Made by a program: the position numbers and the translations under genes
Assembly (NCBI GenBank): GCA_037126765.1
Contig: JBBCBC010000016.1
Coordinates: 868,001-932,000, forward strand
Source: Stenogyne calaminthoides
Taxonomy: Eukaryota; Streptophyta; Magnoliopsida; Lamiales; Lamiaceae
Reading direction: 5' to 3'
DNA: 64,000 nucleotides
In this document: positions 34,583-48,100 of the stretch, piece by piece
How positions within the stretch are numbered: the stretch's first letter is position 1
How the letters are laid out: every line of letters starts with the position of its first letter
The notes under the pieces: generated by a model
What the model was told of the DNA's origin: nothing
Database searches by the model: none
What the model saw: the letters and a program-made list of their open reading frames with translations, nothing else

Positions 34583-35482
34583 CAGTAAAACCTCTATAAG
34601 TTAATAACTTTGGGACCGGAGGATTTTATTAATTTATAGAGATATTATTATATCGATAAATTAATAATTTATTAATTTAAAGAGGTTTTAACGTATATGC
34701 ACAGTTGACCTTCAAAGTTCCAAATTCTTTGAATAACTTTAAGTATACATGCTATCAATATGGCAGTGTCAGCTTGGACCGAAAATGTTCATCAAGAAGC
34801 AATAGCAAATTGCTTTCGACACTGCAAAATTCACTCGGAAAATCAAAGCGACTCAAGTGCAAATGATGCAACTCCTGGAGAAGACATTCGTGAGCTTGAG
34901 AATTTGATCACCGGTATGCAATATCACCACAAAATGGATGTGAATCAATTGATCGACTTTCCGGGTGAAAATAATCAATGTCACGAAGTTCAGAGTCTAG
35001 AAGAGATAGTGGCCGATGTCATTCATAATCCGGAAGATGATGAAGCAGAGGATGATTCAATAGCTTTGAAACCGGTCACTCTAAAAGAAGCATTGCAAAC
35101 ATCAACAACTCTTCATAACTTTTTATTGCAGTACGAGAAGACAACGCCACAACTATTGGGTGCAGTAAGGAGATTTAAAGATAAGATCAACATAGATTTG
35201 AAGTTCAAGAAAAAACAAGTTACAATAGATTCTTATTTTACTAAGTTGTCTTAAGAATATTCAAGTGCATCATATATATGTATATGGATTATTTTTAATA
35301 ATTATTAATTTATAGTTTAAATTTACCAATATATATATCTTTGGGATCTCAAAAAAATTATTATCTTATAATTTTATTGATTGGGTCTCAAATTTGTACT
35401 GGTCTCAACTTGGGACCGAACAAATTATTAGTTTTAGCGAGGTTATTAATTTATCGAGTATTAATTTAACGAGGTTTTACTG
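34583..35482 (+). mobile_element. Pogo-like (Lemi1/Emigrant-type) element, 900 bp, TSD TA
   Basis: The ends are CAGTAAAACCTC and GAGGTTTTACTG, perfect 12-bp inverted repeats, flanked by TA at 34581-34582 and 35483-35484. Subterminal sequences also mirror (GTTAATAACTTTGGGACC against a GGTCCC block near the right end). CAGTAAAACCTCTATAA ends are those described for plant Emigrant MITEs and their pogo-like autonomous relative Lemi1. A transposase C-terminal fragment lies inside, annotated separately. The element is therefore an internally deleted derivative, intermediate between autonomous pogo and MITE. Confidence 0.85.
34760..35254 (+). pseudogene. C-terminal fragment of a pogo/Tigger-type DDE transposase
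   Basis: The 164-aa open frame reads AWTENVHQEAIANCFRHCKI near its start, which matches the tail of plant pogo/CENP-B-like DDE transposases (the segment after the last catalytic residue, where W....TI.NCFRH.G is typical). Acidic, Leu-rich sequence follows (LITGMQYHHKMDVNQLIDFP, LEEIVADVI), ending QVTIDSYFTKLS. The DNA-binding N-terminus and the catalytic DDE/D core are absent. A full-length transposase of this kind is about 400-500 aa. The frame is intact in the remaining part. It sits centrally inside the 900-bp TIR element. The function is presumably dead; the identification rests on the short motif and the TIR context. Confidence 0.75.
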
Positions 35483-36132
35483 TACGTATATGCAATGTTG
35501 TTTTAGTGTATGCAATGTTGTTTTAGTGTATGCAATGTATTTAATATATATGCAGTATTTTTTTAATACATGCATTTTTTTTACTACACAACCTATTTTT
35601 ATAGGTATATACATTTTTTATTTTGACATTATTAAAAAGAAGAATAATTATATTTTTTAAAAGACTGTCAAATATTTTCGATTTTTTTGTATTTTTTATA
35701 TGAAAATGAGATTGAAAATGTTTTTATTAGTAATTAATTATTTAAATTAAAGAAATAAATAATTATTTAAAAAAAGAAGTTTTATACTATGGCTATTTAT
35801 ATATATATATATATAACATATAAGTGTAGAAAAGAAAAAACTCTATATATATAACATATAAGTATAGAAAAGAAAAAAGTTGATGAGACAAGACTTGTCA
35901 GTTTTTTTGTACAAAAAGCATAAATAACTTTTAAAAAAGCAGGATTAATAAAAAATACAAAACGAAAAATAGAAAATCAAAGAAAGAAAATAAGGGTATA
36001 GTAGACCAATCACACATCTAAAAAGGGTGATTTGTACCCCACTGCTATTTCTCATTTTCAATTGTACTGCATTCTTTCCCCAATACATAACGGTACTATG
36101 ACATGTCTTACTGCGCGAGACTTATAATGAAA
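35483..36132. other. TGCAAT-rich repeat and AT-rich flank
   Basis: TATGCAATGTTGTTTTAGTG is tandemly duplicated at about 35498-35530. A 41-bp direct duplication (ATAACATATAAGT, AGAAAAGAAAAAA) lies at about 35800-35880. No gene is seen. Confidence 0.5.
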
Positions 36133-38000
36133 TCTTATTATATAAAAGGAGAAGTGTCTTCGACTAGCTTTCGACACGTGTTAATATTGGTTTTTTCTAT
36201 TTCCGCCATGTGTGATTCCTGCTTGTCACGTGTGTCGTTTTCCTACTCATCCCTCTTTTTTTTCACCATGTGGCACTTATATTTTTATTTACTTATTTTA
36301 ATACATCAATTATAATTTAAATCAATTTAACACACATTCATTTGTAACTGTTTGATTTATGCCAAGGCAAAAACGCTTGATTTCTTCTCAATTGAGATGA
36401 GCTTCCAATACACATAAGTTCCTTCACCGATCTGCTTCAATTTCTCAAAGCAATCCACCCTTCAAGAGCCACCGCATTCCGCCTCCGACTCCATGTCTCG
36501 CCGCCTTCAACTCCATGTCATGAATTGGTTCTTTCGTTTATTAAACAGGATTATACTGTTTATTAATAAAAGCATTCACTTTCTACTTCTTTTATTAAAT
36601 TTAGATCTTTAATTTATGCGAGCACGATGCTTAGGGGACATAATCAGTTGATTGCAATTGGGACAGTGAACTCATTACATTTTGTTATTTGCAAACATAT
36701 TTTGGTTCTCCCAATGCCATGAGTTCTAATTTCTTAATGAGCAATCTTCTGCCATCAAAGTTCATCTTTGTCTGATGACAATCTGCTATTTAATGATAAA
36801 TTTACAATAACTTCATTTGTTACTCTCAGGTTTTTAAGGAAGCTTATGGATAAAGTTTACAAGGTTTATGCTTTCTTGCAATTGGTACAATATAAAAACG
36901 AGGTACAACTTGCTCTTTTTTTTTAAAAAAAATTCTTGAATGGCTTGTGTTTGCTGATCTTCTATTCACAAGATTTTGCAATCATTGGCCTTTGATTGAC
37001 AAAGGATGACCTAGCTTCTTTATTTTTTTAGTATATTTTAATGTGGTATTTTACATATGATTATGTTATGACGAATTTCTCTTCATTTATCCCTATGCTT
37101 TTGCAGGGGCAACAAATGTAGATATCATAATTGCAGCAAATACATATGTTCAGTTTAAATTACCAAGATCTATTAACTATTTGATCATTTTTTATTTTGT
37201 GTAAAATGATCAATTTGCATTTCACAGGTGCCACAACTTTGCTCATTATTTTCCTTACCTTTAATCAATTGATGATATCTCTCAGAATAGGTTACTTAAA
37301 GTGCATGGTCTGGAAATAAGGAATATTGTTATTGCTTCTCTTTGGTAGAAAGGATCATCAAACTCATCGGTAAATTTAGTGAAAATGAAGGTATGCAATT
37401 ATAAATTGTCTTAATATATATTGTTGTCTCATTCTGTAGTAATGGAGAAAAAAAAATCAAAAGCAAATTAATATATTATGTTCAAAGAGAAGTTGTTTGG
37501 AGGTGGGAGTAGGTGCAAGCTGTTTAGTAGGCTATTGAGAAACAGTCTCTTTGATAGAATTGAAATGGATTTAGGTGAATATAGACTTTCTAAGGAAACA
37601 AATTGTCTGCAGAATCAAATTCAACTTTCACCATTTGTGATAACATTTCCAACCAAGATGATTCGCAAGCTTAACGAGACAATTTGTGTAGTTCTTGATT
37701 ATTTGCAAGATGCTAAGGTAAGAATATTTCCTGGTGGGAAGCGATTAAGTTATTCTTCAACCTATTGACTTTGTCAATCTTTAGTCCTATTTCTCTTCAA
37801 TTAACGTTAGATTTCATATTTTGGCTGCAAAATTTTGTATGTATTAGTAACCTTTAAAAATATAGTAATCAATAATAAGAAAGTTCTAAAATTTGTATCT
37901 ATTACTAATTATTCAATATTAGGCTGCGAGAATAATAGAAATGCTACAAATGATGTTGCTGGTGATGGTAAGTTTAATGAGTTTTAATTAAAGGCAATAT
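36133..38000 (+). other. Helitron-like 5' end with unrecognised gene fragments downstream
   Basis: TCTTATTATATAAAAGGAGA at 36133, preceded by A and followed by AGTGTC, resembles plant Helitron 5' ends (TC start, TATATAAAAGGAGAAG). Downstream there are intron-like stretches and exon-like pieces, for example 36846-36900 and the open frame at 37478-37768. I could not find a convincing 3' hairpin plus CTRR end, so the length of the element is unknown. A GA microsatellite at 38034-38052 lies just beyond. Confidence 0.35.
37478..37768 (+). pseudogene. Unrecognised exon-like open frame (96 aa)
   Basis: The frame reads LFGGGSRCKLFSRLLRNSLF, then EMDLGEYRLSKETN and later FVITFPTKMIRKLNETICVV, LDYLQDAK. 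The composition is protein-like (balanced charges, regular hydrophobics), and LQDAK|GTAAGA at about 37716 looks like a splice donor, which suggests a real exon, perhaps captured or relict. I do not recognise the family. The frame has no clear start context and no partner exons I can join. It could be a gene fragment carried by the putative Helitron. Confidence 0.3.
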
Positions 38001-40972
38001 GTAAATATTATAGTGCTTATCTGATTTTGTGGGAGAGAGAGAGAGAGAGAGAGGGGTTGTCCAACTAGGGATTGTTCTTTCTTCACAATAAATGTATAAT
38101 TATTTTAATAAAACCTAGTGCATTTACAGAATCTCAAAGTTAACAAACAAAGATGTCATTAAGGTTTTATTATACTTATGATAACTCTCAAAGCAATTTT
38201 GCATTCAAATAAAATACAATAGAAGAAAAAAAAAGTTTTATTATAATTTAATGGTTGATTTGTTACGGAAAAAGGCGGTGTTATGCGGCGGCCAATTAAT
38301 GAAAAATAAAGTAAATATGGTTTTATTTTCATATCATATATACCACAAATTAAGGCTTAAATTTTTTAGAAACCAGATTCCCCATAGAAGCTAGAACTGA
38401 AACTAAACAGGTGTTAGTATCTCACGGGGAATCAGGGGAGAGAATTTTGTTGCTACGTTCGGCGTTCAGGACTAAAAATCTCTCGCTAGGGTATACTTGG
38501 GCTTTCTCGCTAAGGGTATATTTGGGCTTTTATGATATTAATATAGCATGGGTCAATTTATTATAATATGGGTTAATTGTGAGACCAGATTATATATACG
38601 TGATCGCCTCACATGTTAACGCCTTTTCATAATTGATATTTTAATATTTGAAAACAAAACTTAAAAAGAAAAAGTGAGTACTAGCATTTATTTGAACAAA
38701 GAGCACTGTATTACAAATTATTGGCCCACTGTCGGACCGGTTATGCTGCAATAATGTGCCTTTCTTGAGCCCATTGCTTATCATATCCGTAATGGGCCCT
38801 TAACTTTAATCTATGGGCTCCGGTTACCCACACCTGCCTGTTTAGTAAATACATCATTTGAATTAATACACCACTCGTATGATGAATATACTTTCCCTAA
38901 TTTTTTCAAAATTCTCTAATTTATACTTCTTTATACACTCCCCTCATTTTTCACATATAAAAGTTCGATTTTTTTTCCGAATTATGTACATGAATTCTGA
39001 AAATTTTCTCGAACTTACTATAAAAATTTGAAAAATATTTTCAAACAGTAGAATCAATATTTCACATGTAAATCAACGGAAAAACTTTTCGAAGTTAGTA
39101 CAGTAATTCGAAAATATGTCTCGAATAACATTAAAAACCTCGAAAAATATTTCAGTCAAAAAATTCTGAATTATGTACAAGTATTCGGAAAATTTTCTCG
39201 AACTTACTATAGAAATTCGAAAAATATTTTCGAACAGTAGAATTAATATTTCACATGTAAATCGATAAAAAAGGTAGATGTGAGTAAGCTGAGCGTAATC
39301 TATGGGTATTTGAGGCCGCTATAGAAGAGAATGCTAAATAGATGTTGCATAATTTAATACTCCACAAGATAAAATCTGATGTAAAGGCTAAATATCGTGC
39401 ATTAATTGTACCTTCCAAAACTTCCATACTCTGTAAGATCAGATTCAGATATCAGAAAAGGGCACACTAGTCAAGACCAATATTTTAGGTCTGTTTGGCA
39501 AACCTTTAATTTTCTGTTCCCACTAACTCGAATTTTCTCGGATCTCCGATAACCTTGATTTAGACCTCATATCATTAAATTAAATAATTTGGTAGCAGTA
39601 ACCATCATTTAGTGAAATCATATCAGGAGTATTATTTTGCTTTAAGATTATATGTATAGTTTATAGTTTCATAATTCACTCAATACGTATTAACGAGGAG
39701 ACACACTTTCATGAGATAGTCTTACGGTGAGATGTAACATAATTTGGTCATAAAACTTTATCACTTAAAAAGAAATATATTTTGATTTGTATTAACTTGT
39801 ACCTCATCATATGTATAAAAAAATCTCATACAAAATTTTATTCTAATTAAAATAAATTATGAAAATAAAAACGCGGTAGTTTTTATCTTACGATCAATGA
39901 TGGGTTGTGCTGCACTATATATTTTCTGAAAATAATTTTGGGATTACTTTTTTTTTTAATGTGTCTAAAACTAACTCACGTTGAAGATTTTTTTATTTTT
40001 TTTGCAAGGGGTATAAACAACAAATTTAAAGAATTTTCCTAACAACTTTAAAAGAAAAAAATATTATGTTCAAGTACTTCTAATATCGTTTTTTGGACAT
40101 CTATAAGTTTATTTTTAGGGCTTTGTACCATTTTAGTTTTGTTTAGATAGAATTTGTGCTTATACTCTTGACTTTGTTAAGAAACACGTTTTAACGAAAA
40201 TGAAAATGAAAATATAAAGATTCGTCTGATTGGGGGTAATTGAAGTGGGTAATGGAAATCACTTTTATTGATATTTTTTTTGTAGTTTTTATAGACAAGT
40301 AATAGGAATAAAAGTAAATAATTGATTACTTTCACTCACTCAATTCACCTCATATGATACTTATTGTTAATGTTCTAACCAATCAATAATAATGTAATTA
40401 ATAATTTTTAGTAATTTACCCATCATTCATTGCTACTATTATCATTCTCTATTAATATTAAGCGGCCTAAGAACACGATTTTTAGAAACAAAAGTTTTAT
40501 GGATCCAATTTAAACAAAATTGAAAATAGAGAAACCCAAGCATTTATAAGGCCGTTAATGCCCGAATATACGGTCGGTTGCCAGCTGACTCGGTGGTCAG
40601 GCTATGTTGACACTTGTCAGTAATAATTGTCGCACTATTTGGAAAGAAGTTTAACACAAACACTTATTCATACTATAAAATATAAAATAGACAGCATTAC
40701 ACTTTTAAAGTAGTACCACAATTTTTGTATATAATATTAATTGATAAATGTTATGATATAAACTACATGCATGCTATAACAAATTTAATGGAAGATCTAC
40801 GCTAAGTTTAATGATAGGATAAACCTTGCCCCACTCTGGATTATTGCATGCACCAATTTGCTAGTCAAACAAACTAGACCACACAATGTTTTCCCACTCT
40901 ATATTGAAATTAGTGAACAGAGTTTATCCCACTATTATAACCTGATATTTTTATTTATTTTTAGATTTAAAA
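38001..40972. other. Intergenic sequence with direct repeats, no gene seen
   Basis: A GA microsatellite lies at 38034-38052. A direct repeat pair at about 38990-39075 and 39175-39262 shares AAAATTTTCTCGAACTTACT and AATATTTCACATGTAAATC. A foldback of the GAGATAGTCTTACGGTGAGA type lies at about 39700-39835. No coding sequence is supported. Confidence 0.5.
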
Positions 40973-43527
40973 GTTTTTATCGATGATTATTCTCGGTTCA
41001 GTTGGTTTTATCCGTTGAAGTTGAAATCAGATTTTTATGTTGTGTTTGTACACTTTCAAGCATTTGTTGAGAATCAATTTTCTCATAAAATCAAGGTTTT
41101 TCAGTCTGATGGGGGCACAGAATTTACGAACAATAAGCTGAAGGCTCTTTTTCTTAAATCCGGAATTCATCATTCTATGTCTTGTCCGTATACTCCTGCT
41201 CAAAATGGCAGGGCCGAACGCAAACACAGGCACATCACCGAAACTGGCTTAGCCATGATGTTTCATGCTTCACTTCCGGCTAAGTATTGGGCAGAGGCAT
41301 TCAGTTATGCCGTTTATATTATCAATCGTCTTCCATCTTCTATTCTGGATAATCGATCTCCCTTTGAGCTTCTATTCTCTGTTTCTCCAGCTTATGAGAA
41401 TTTTCATGTTTTCGGTTGTCGTGTTTATCCCTGTCTACGTGATTATGCAGCTAACAAGTTTTCTCCGAAGAGTGTGTCTTGTGTCTTTCTTGGTTACAAT
41501 TCGCAACATAAGGGTTTTCGTTGCATGGAGCCTGTTTCTTCTCGAATTTATGTCACCCGTCATGCACAATTCAATGAAGATTGCCTTTCTTTTTTCAATA
41601 CGGTTGATTCTCGAGCGACTAATGAGCTTGAATACTCTTCATTTTTGGATCCGATCCCTTCCTCCTCCCATTCATGCGGCTTCTGCCCCCTCCCAGTCGT
41701 CGTCTTCATCACTTGTGCCTACTTCTGTGCCATCTCCATGCACTACTTGTGCCCTCGAAGAGGCTGCTCCAACCTTTGCCTCTGTCCCACAGGTTCATAT
41801 TGATCCCGAGATTCATGCAGAACCTCCAAATTCGCTTTGTTCATCCACCGAGCAAGAATCGTCTCCCCCTCGCTTTCCTCAGACGACTCATACCATGCGT
41901 GACTGCGGCTCAAGATGGCATATTTAAGCTCAAGCATCCTCCGAACATGGCTCACATTGCTCACAAAGGTTTTTTCTTTTCTGCAGACGACGATCCGGAA
42001 CCACGGGTTTCAAATCGCCAAATCGCCTCATTGGGTTGCAGCAATGGATGTAGAGTTAAAAGCCCCGACCTCTAATCATACTTGGATTCTCGTTCCTCGT
42101 CCTGAGAATACAAATATTGTTGGCTCCAAATGGGTATTTCGCACCAAATATCTTGTTGATGGCTCAGTTGATCGTTATAAAGCTCGCTTAGTTGCTCAGG
42201 GCTTCACTCAAATTCCAGGGTTCAATTTTACTCACACTTTCGGTCGGGTTGTCAAAGCTTCCACATTAGATTGTTCTTGCTCTTGTTGTCATGAACAATT
42301 AGCCTCTTCGTCAACTAGATGTGAATAATGCTTTTCTGCATGGTCTCCTGGACAAGCCAGTTTATATGGAGCAGCCGCCTGGTTACACGAACCCTCAATT
42401 TCCTTCTCATGTCTGTCTTCTTAAGAAGGCCATTTACGGTCTTAAAGCAAAGCACCTCGGGCATGGTTTCATCTGCTTCGATTCATTCTTAATTACACTC
42501 GAATTTCATGCGCTTCGGCCGACACCTCTTTGTTTGTATTTCATAGAGGCTCGTCTACTCTCTACTTACTTTTATACGTAGATGACATCATCGTTACTGG
42601 TAACGCTTCTACATTAGTTGACAATCTTGTCACTTTCGATTCGTCGTGAATTTGCAATTAAAGACTTAGGCCGTCTGAACTATTTCTTGGGGTTGAGGGC
42701 CCATTACACCGATATAGTGGCCTATTTCCCACCAATCGGTATGCTCATGATATTCTTCTTCTTCGATCCGCTTCCATGCCAAACCGCATTTCTACTCCTC
42801 TCGCCAAGTGAAGTTCTTCGGTTTCGCACACCCTTTTCGACACTACACTCTATCGCCTCCTTGGTAGGTGCTCTTTCAATACTTGACGATCACTCGCCCC
42901 GATCTCTCAGATGTCTTTAATATCTTGGAGTCAATTTCAATCTGCTCCTACCATTGATCACTTTCAAGCAGTTAAATGAATTCTACGGTATGTCAAGCAC
43001 ACTTTTTATCACTTTAATTACTTTCGATAAGTGGAAAGCCCGGTCTTTTGGGATATTCAGATGCTGATTGGGCTCATTGTTTGGATACACGTCGCTCAAC
43101 GTATGGATACTCCATCTTTGTTGGTCCTAATTTAGTCTCTTGGAGTGCAAAGAAACAACTTGCAGTTGCCCGTTCCAGTTGCGAGTCCGAGTATCGCGCT
43201 ATGGTCAATGCCGCCTTTGGTTATTTGGGTCACCAATCTCCTTCTTGACCTTCGTGCTTTGCCTACCTCGCCTCCAGTCTTGCTTTGTGACAATAAGAGT
43301 GCGATCTTCCTAAGCCAGAATCCCGTTGCTCATAAGCGGGCAAAACACATCGACATCGACTATCATTTTGTTCGAGAACTAGTCTCCAGTGGAAAGCTCT
43401 CTACGCGTTTTGTTCCTTCTTCTCTTCAGTTGGCGAACATCTTCACCAAAAGTCTTCCTCGTTCGCTCTTTGAATTTTTTCGATCCAAGCTCTGTATTGG
43501 TCCCCATCCGCATCGCTTGAGGGGGCG
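40973..43527 (+). mobile_element. Ty1/copia pol remnant, 5'-truncated, frameshifted
   Basis: It starts inside the integrase core. All three catalytic residues are visible: D in FIDDYSRFSWFYPL, D in FQSDGGTEF, E in NGRAERKHRHITE. Continuous integrase follows to about 41620 (CRVYPCLRDYAANKF, HKGFRCMEPVSSRI), then a frameshifted linker. RT appears as [48 protein letters not shown] and [12 protein letters not shown] in different frames. RNase H appears as GYSDADWAHCLDTRRSTYGY, SCESEYRAM and CDNKSAIFLSQNPVAHKRAK. At least five frame changes occur between 41640 and 43250. It ends at a GAGGGGG polypurine tract (43519-43525). No protease, gag or 5' LTR is present. Confidence 0.95.
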
Positions 43528-43699
43528 TGTTAAGGTTAATGAGAAGAATATTCTAAAGAATATGTGACAATTAATTATAGATCAATTTATTCCTATAATT
43601 ATGTATTTCCTTATTTAATTGCACATATTGTAATTATATATAGAGAGCAATAATATCAAATCCCTCGATTGAGGAAATCACAATTCCTTACGTGCTCAC
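43528..43699 (+). repeat. Probable 3' LTR of the copia remnant
   Basis: It begins TGTTAAGG directly after the polypurine tract. About 170 bp downstream CGTGCTCACA could be the CA end. No 5' copy is available, so the right limit is a guess. Confidence 0.5.
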
Positions 43700-45124
43700 A
43701 CCATAAATTATTGATTATTAGATGCACAAATTCAATAGTTGAAGCTAAGCAAATAACAGTTATTGGAATGTTCTCTCAACTATAAATTTCATTTGGATCG
43801 TAATATAGATTATAGAGAGAAGTGTAAAACACATCCTCATTATAAATAGCATTTGGTTTATTTTAAAAGCAATTTTGTCTTTCTTTTCTTTAAATAATAT
43901 CAATTGTTTGCATACACACTTGAAATATAACCATCTTTCTATATTTGTACAATGATAGAAGAATCTACAAGGATCATTTAAAATTCATTGCTATTTTACT
44001 TTCCCATAAAATTCATTTTATCTATAAATGAACCTCCACAATAATCTATAATACTTTTTTCTTTATTTACGTTATCTACTTATTTCTTAAATTTTGTGTC
44101 CAAAAGAATTGAAAGACGCTTTTTACTTAACGGAGGGTATATTTTACAGGATCATATACTCAAATTCTATATATATAATACAATTCCATACCGTCTCACA
44201 CAAAAAGACTTTCTTAAAATAAAAAAATATATAAATGGAAAAATTATAAAGTAGAGGATAAAATAGCATTCCTCGATTTTAATATACAGAAAATATAAGG
44301 AGTAAATGGGCGTTACAGGTTACACTACATGATGCCTCGCCAATCCATACAGTAGCATCCACCTCACACACCAAAAGTACAATCCCGGCCGACTACTTCT
44401 ACATAATTATCTCGTGGTCATAGTTAAGTGCAATCATTCTATTTTGTCACTTCTAAATTTACTTATTTTCAAATTTCTGGAATAAAATTTAATTACATTT
44501 ATTAAAATTAGAGGTCAAACAATAAATAAGAATTATTATATATTATTTTTATAATGTATTTTAAAATCATACAACTTATTATGACTTAAATATCGAATTT
44601 ATTTAAAGGAACTTATTTCTCATATTAATAGCATACCTGCTCAAATGAAAATAAATTGATATTTTAATACAATAAATTATATAATTTTAAAATACGCTTA
44701 TAAATAAGAAATAAGATATATCAAATTTACTATTAATTAATTTCTCGTAATCACTAATTTTGACCTAAGTCTTCAAAAATATTTTTTTTTTACAAACACT
44801 CCCTCTGAAGTAATTTGTTCTTTTGAGAAAAGCAGTACTCCCATTCTTTTAAATATAGCACCGATTAAAACACAATTTTGGTGTTACGTATAAGCAGTTG
44901 AATGAGCCCATGCTACATCTCACTCACCTTTCTATATATACACACATGGATACTCAAACATTCATTTCTCTCTCATTAATTCTTGCAAGCATGTTTGCTT
45001 TCTAGTGTATTTTGTGTGTATATAATATATATATATATATATATATGCATATACACACAAATATATAGGTGAGAGAGAGAGAGAGAGTAAATTAGCAAGT
45101 AAATTAATTAGTGAGAGAGAGAGG
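43700..45124 (+). promoter_or_regulatory. Upstream region and 5' UTR of the NPF transporter
   Basis: Apart from AT-rich spacer, the last 200 bp look transcriptional. TCTATATATACACACATGG near 44931 is TATA-like. Next come a TA microsatellite at about 45024-45045 and two GA microsatellites (GAGAGAGAGAGAGAG near 45072 and just before the start codon). CT/GA-rich 5' leaders are common in plant genes. I place the start at 45125. Confidence 0.5.
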
Positions 45125-48100
45125 ATGCAGGCATCAGAGGGAAATGAAGTGAAGTCCTCTTCTTCTTCTTGGAATGTTCGGTATACCAAAAATTACTGCT
45201 TCCCCACCAGATTTGCTTCTTCCAAGGCGCCACCGTCGGAAAATGGATATGATGATGGAGAAAAGGAAGCACTGAAGGAGAAAAAGCCCGGAGGATGGAA
45301 GTCCATGCCTTATATCTTGGGTCTCTCTCCTCTCTCTAAATCTCTCTCTCTCACACTTCTACACATGTCATGCGTGCATGAACATGTGTATGTTTTGTTG
45401 ATCTTCATTTTTGTATCATTACATTTTTCATCTCACACAAAATCTTGTTATAAATTATGATAACTAAACAAAATTGACGAAGTGGAATTCTCAAGTTGTT
45501 TGAGCATCACTAACTATGCTGAGAAGTGATGGGTTTGAGTCACAACAATTAAAGAACCTCACAGCATTTATCCACCCATTTTTTTATCTGTTATGTCTTT
45601 ACTTCTTTATAAATAGCAAATATTTGAGATTTGAATAAAAAAGAAGGTATGGTGCCACCTGCTTTAGATTGTGAGAATTCTAGATAACTAGTGGAAAAAG
45701 ATCTGTGTGTCCGTGTGGTGCCTTCTCTCTCTGTCACACACACATATACAGTATATATATATGTGTGTATGTAGTGGGCTTAATTAAAAAGATCACTATT
45801 TCAGGGAATTTAATTAATGTTCACTGAAATCTATGTCGCATGTTGCATTTTGGGAAAATACGATTAAATTCTTTACTAAGATAAATGAATTATCTCATAA
45901 TAATTGTTTGAAACCCAACTCATTAGAGAATCATATCTAGTAAGTTAATTAGTCACTTAAAATTTCTTGGAAAATAAAATTCAATACCATTTCTAATTCA
46001 ATTTTTATTTTTTATGTATTTGCAGGAAATGAAACATGTGAGAGATTGGCTACGATAGGATTGTTAGCAAATCTGATGGTATTTCTGAGAACACAGTTTC
46101 ACATGGACCAAGTGTTGGCTACAAATGTAATGAACATATGGTCAGGTATCACTAATTTCGGTCCCCTCATTGGTGCATTCATCTCTGATACTTATCTCGG
46201 CAGATTCAGAACCATTGCTTATGCTACCGTTGTTGGTTTCATGGTATGTCCTATGTTACATTTAATTTTTAATTATTTATGTTTTGGATTTATATGTATG
46301 TTTTAATTGCACCGATTAGTAGCCTAGCCTGCACAATTACTAAAACTTTTTAATACCTTCATTTGCATTAATTAAGTATCGTGTGCTGCTTTCTGTATAT
46401 ATTTTGGACTAGCTAAATCATTGGTTTAAAACGTGACGACGACTTTGAGACTATATTATGTTATACTATAATATAGTACATGGCTAGTTTTCTTAATTTA
46501 GAATTTAATACTACTGGTTTACATATATGAATTGATTTTATAAATTAGCAGCGTACGAAACCTTGAATCCCTGATTTGATATGCGACACAGACTTGATAC
46601 CAAATAATTATTGGATGTAACATGAATTTGTAATTAAATCGTTTACTTGCAGCTTTGATAGATAAAAATGGAAAGGCGGTGCTTTATTTGTTTTCGTCAC
46701 TTTATACCTTGATTAGGACCCCTCTTACAATTTAATATTTTATTTTTTCAAGTGTAAATTTGTTTTCCTTGAAAATAAATGTGAAGGGTTAATAACAAGT
46801 TATAACTTGAACTGTAGTTCTCTTTACAAATTACAACTCGTATCAATTTTTAAAATAAAATACAAGTTGTATTAGTAAAAATTGATAAATTTTAATCTCG
46901 AATAATTTTTTTTGAAATTTTTATATCAAACTTCTTCAATTTGATATTTGCTAAAATACTTTGAGCACTGTGGTATGTACAACATACCATGTGTAAGCTA
47001 TAATTAGCTGGAAAGTCAAAAAAAAAATTGGGTTGAAATCTATAACTGTTTACTAATACAGCTGGTTGCATTTTATCAAAGAAAATAGTACAAGTTGCTA
47101 TTTGTAATTAACGCTATTATGAATTATACATGTTATAGTAAGCATTAACTAATTAAGCTACATGGATTCTGCAGTATATACTTGGACATACCTTAATTAT
47201 CCAATAAAGCAATGTTGAAAAATTTATGATAACAAAAAATTGAATTTGTTGATAAACAGGGGATGGTGACATTGACCCTTGTAGCTTGGATCCCTCAATT
47301 GCACCCTCCAAAATGCAATGTACAAACCAATCAATGCATAGGTCCAACCAGTTCCCAGTTTGGAGTTCTGGCACTGTCTCTTTGCTTTCTGTCAATAGCT
47401 TCTGCTGGGATTAGGCCCTGCAGCATCCCCTTCGGCGTCGATCAGTTCGATTCATCCACAGAGGACGGACGACGAGGAATCGCCAGTTTTTTCAACTGGT
47501 ATTACATGTCGTTTACCGTTGTTTTGATCATTGCCGTAACTTTGGTGGTGTATATACAAACTTCTGTGAGCTGGGTACTGGGCTTGGGAATTCGGCGGTG
47601 CTCATGTTCTGCTCGATCGTCCTGTTTTTTATCGGGGCGAGGCTGTACGTGTATGTCAAGCCGGAAGGCAGCGTGTTTACCAGTATTGTGCAAGTCATGG
47701 TTGCAGCTTATAAGAAGCGAAAACTCAAGCTTCCTGAAGTTGATGGGGTGTATTATGACCCACCCTTGGAGGGTACCCTTGTGAAGAGGCTCCCTTTAAC
47801 TGATAAATTCAGGTACTATATATTCTTGTATAATTTTCAAAGAGACGTTATATATATTACAAAAACATTTACGCCAACGTGCAATTGGGGTAATTTGACT
47901 TATTCACGAAAAGAATTGAAGTATATAATGAGAAGTATTAGTTTTTACAAAGTAAAGTATTAGTTTGTATGCTGAATAGTATTAGCGTTTTTCCATCACA
48001 CAACCAATACTTTTCCTCAAATAAACTAATACTTTTCCAACACTTTTTTATTTGGAAAAAAATTATAAAAAACATCCCGGTTGAAATTTAGTCAAAATTA

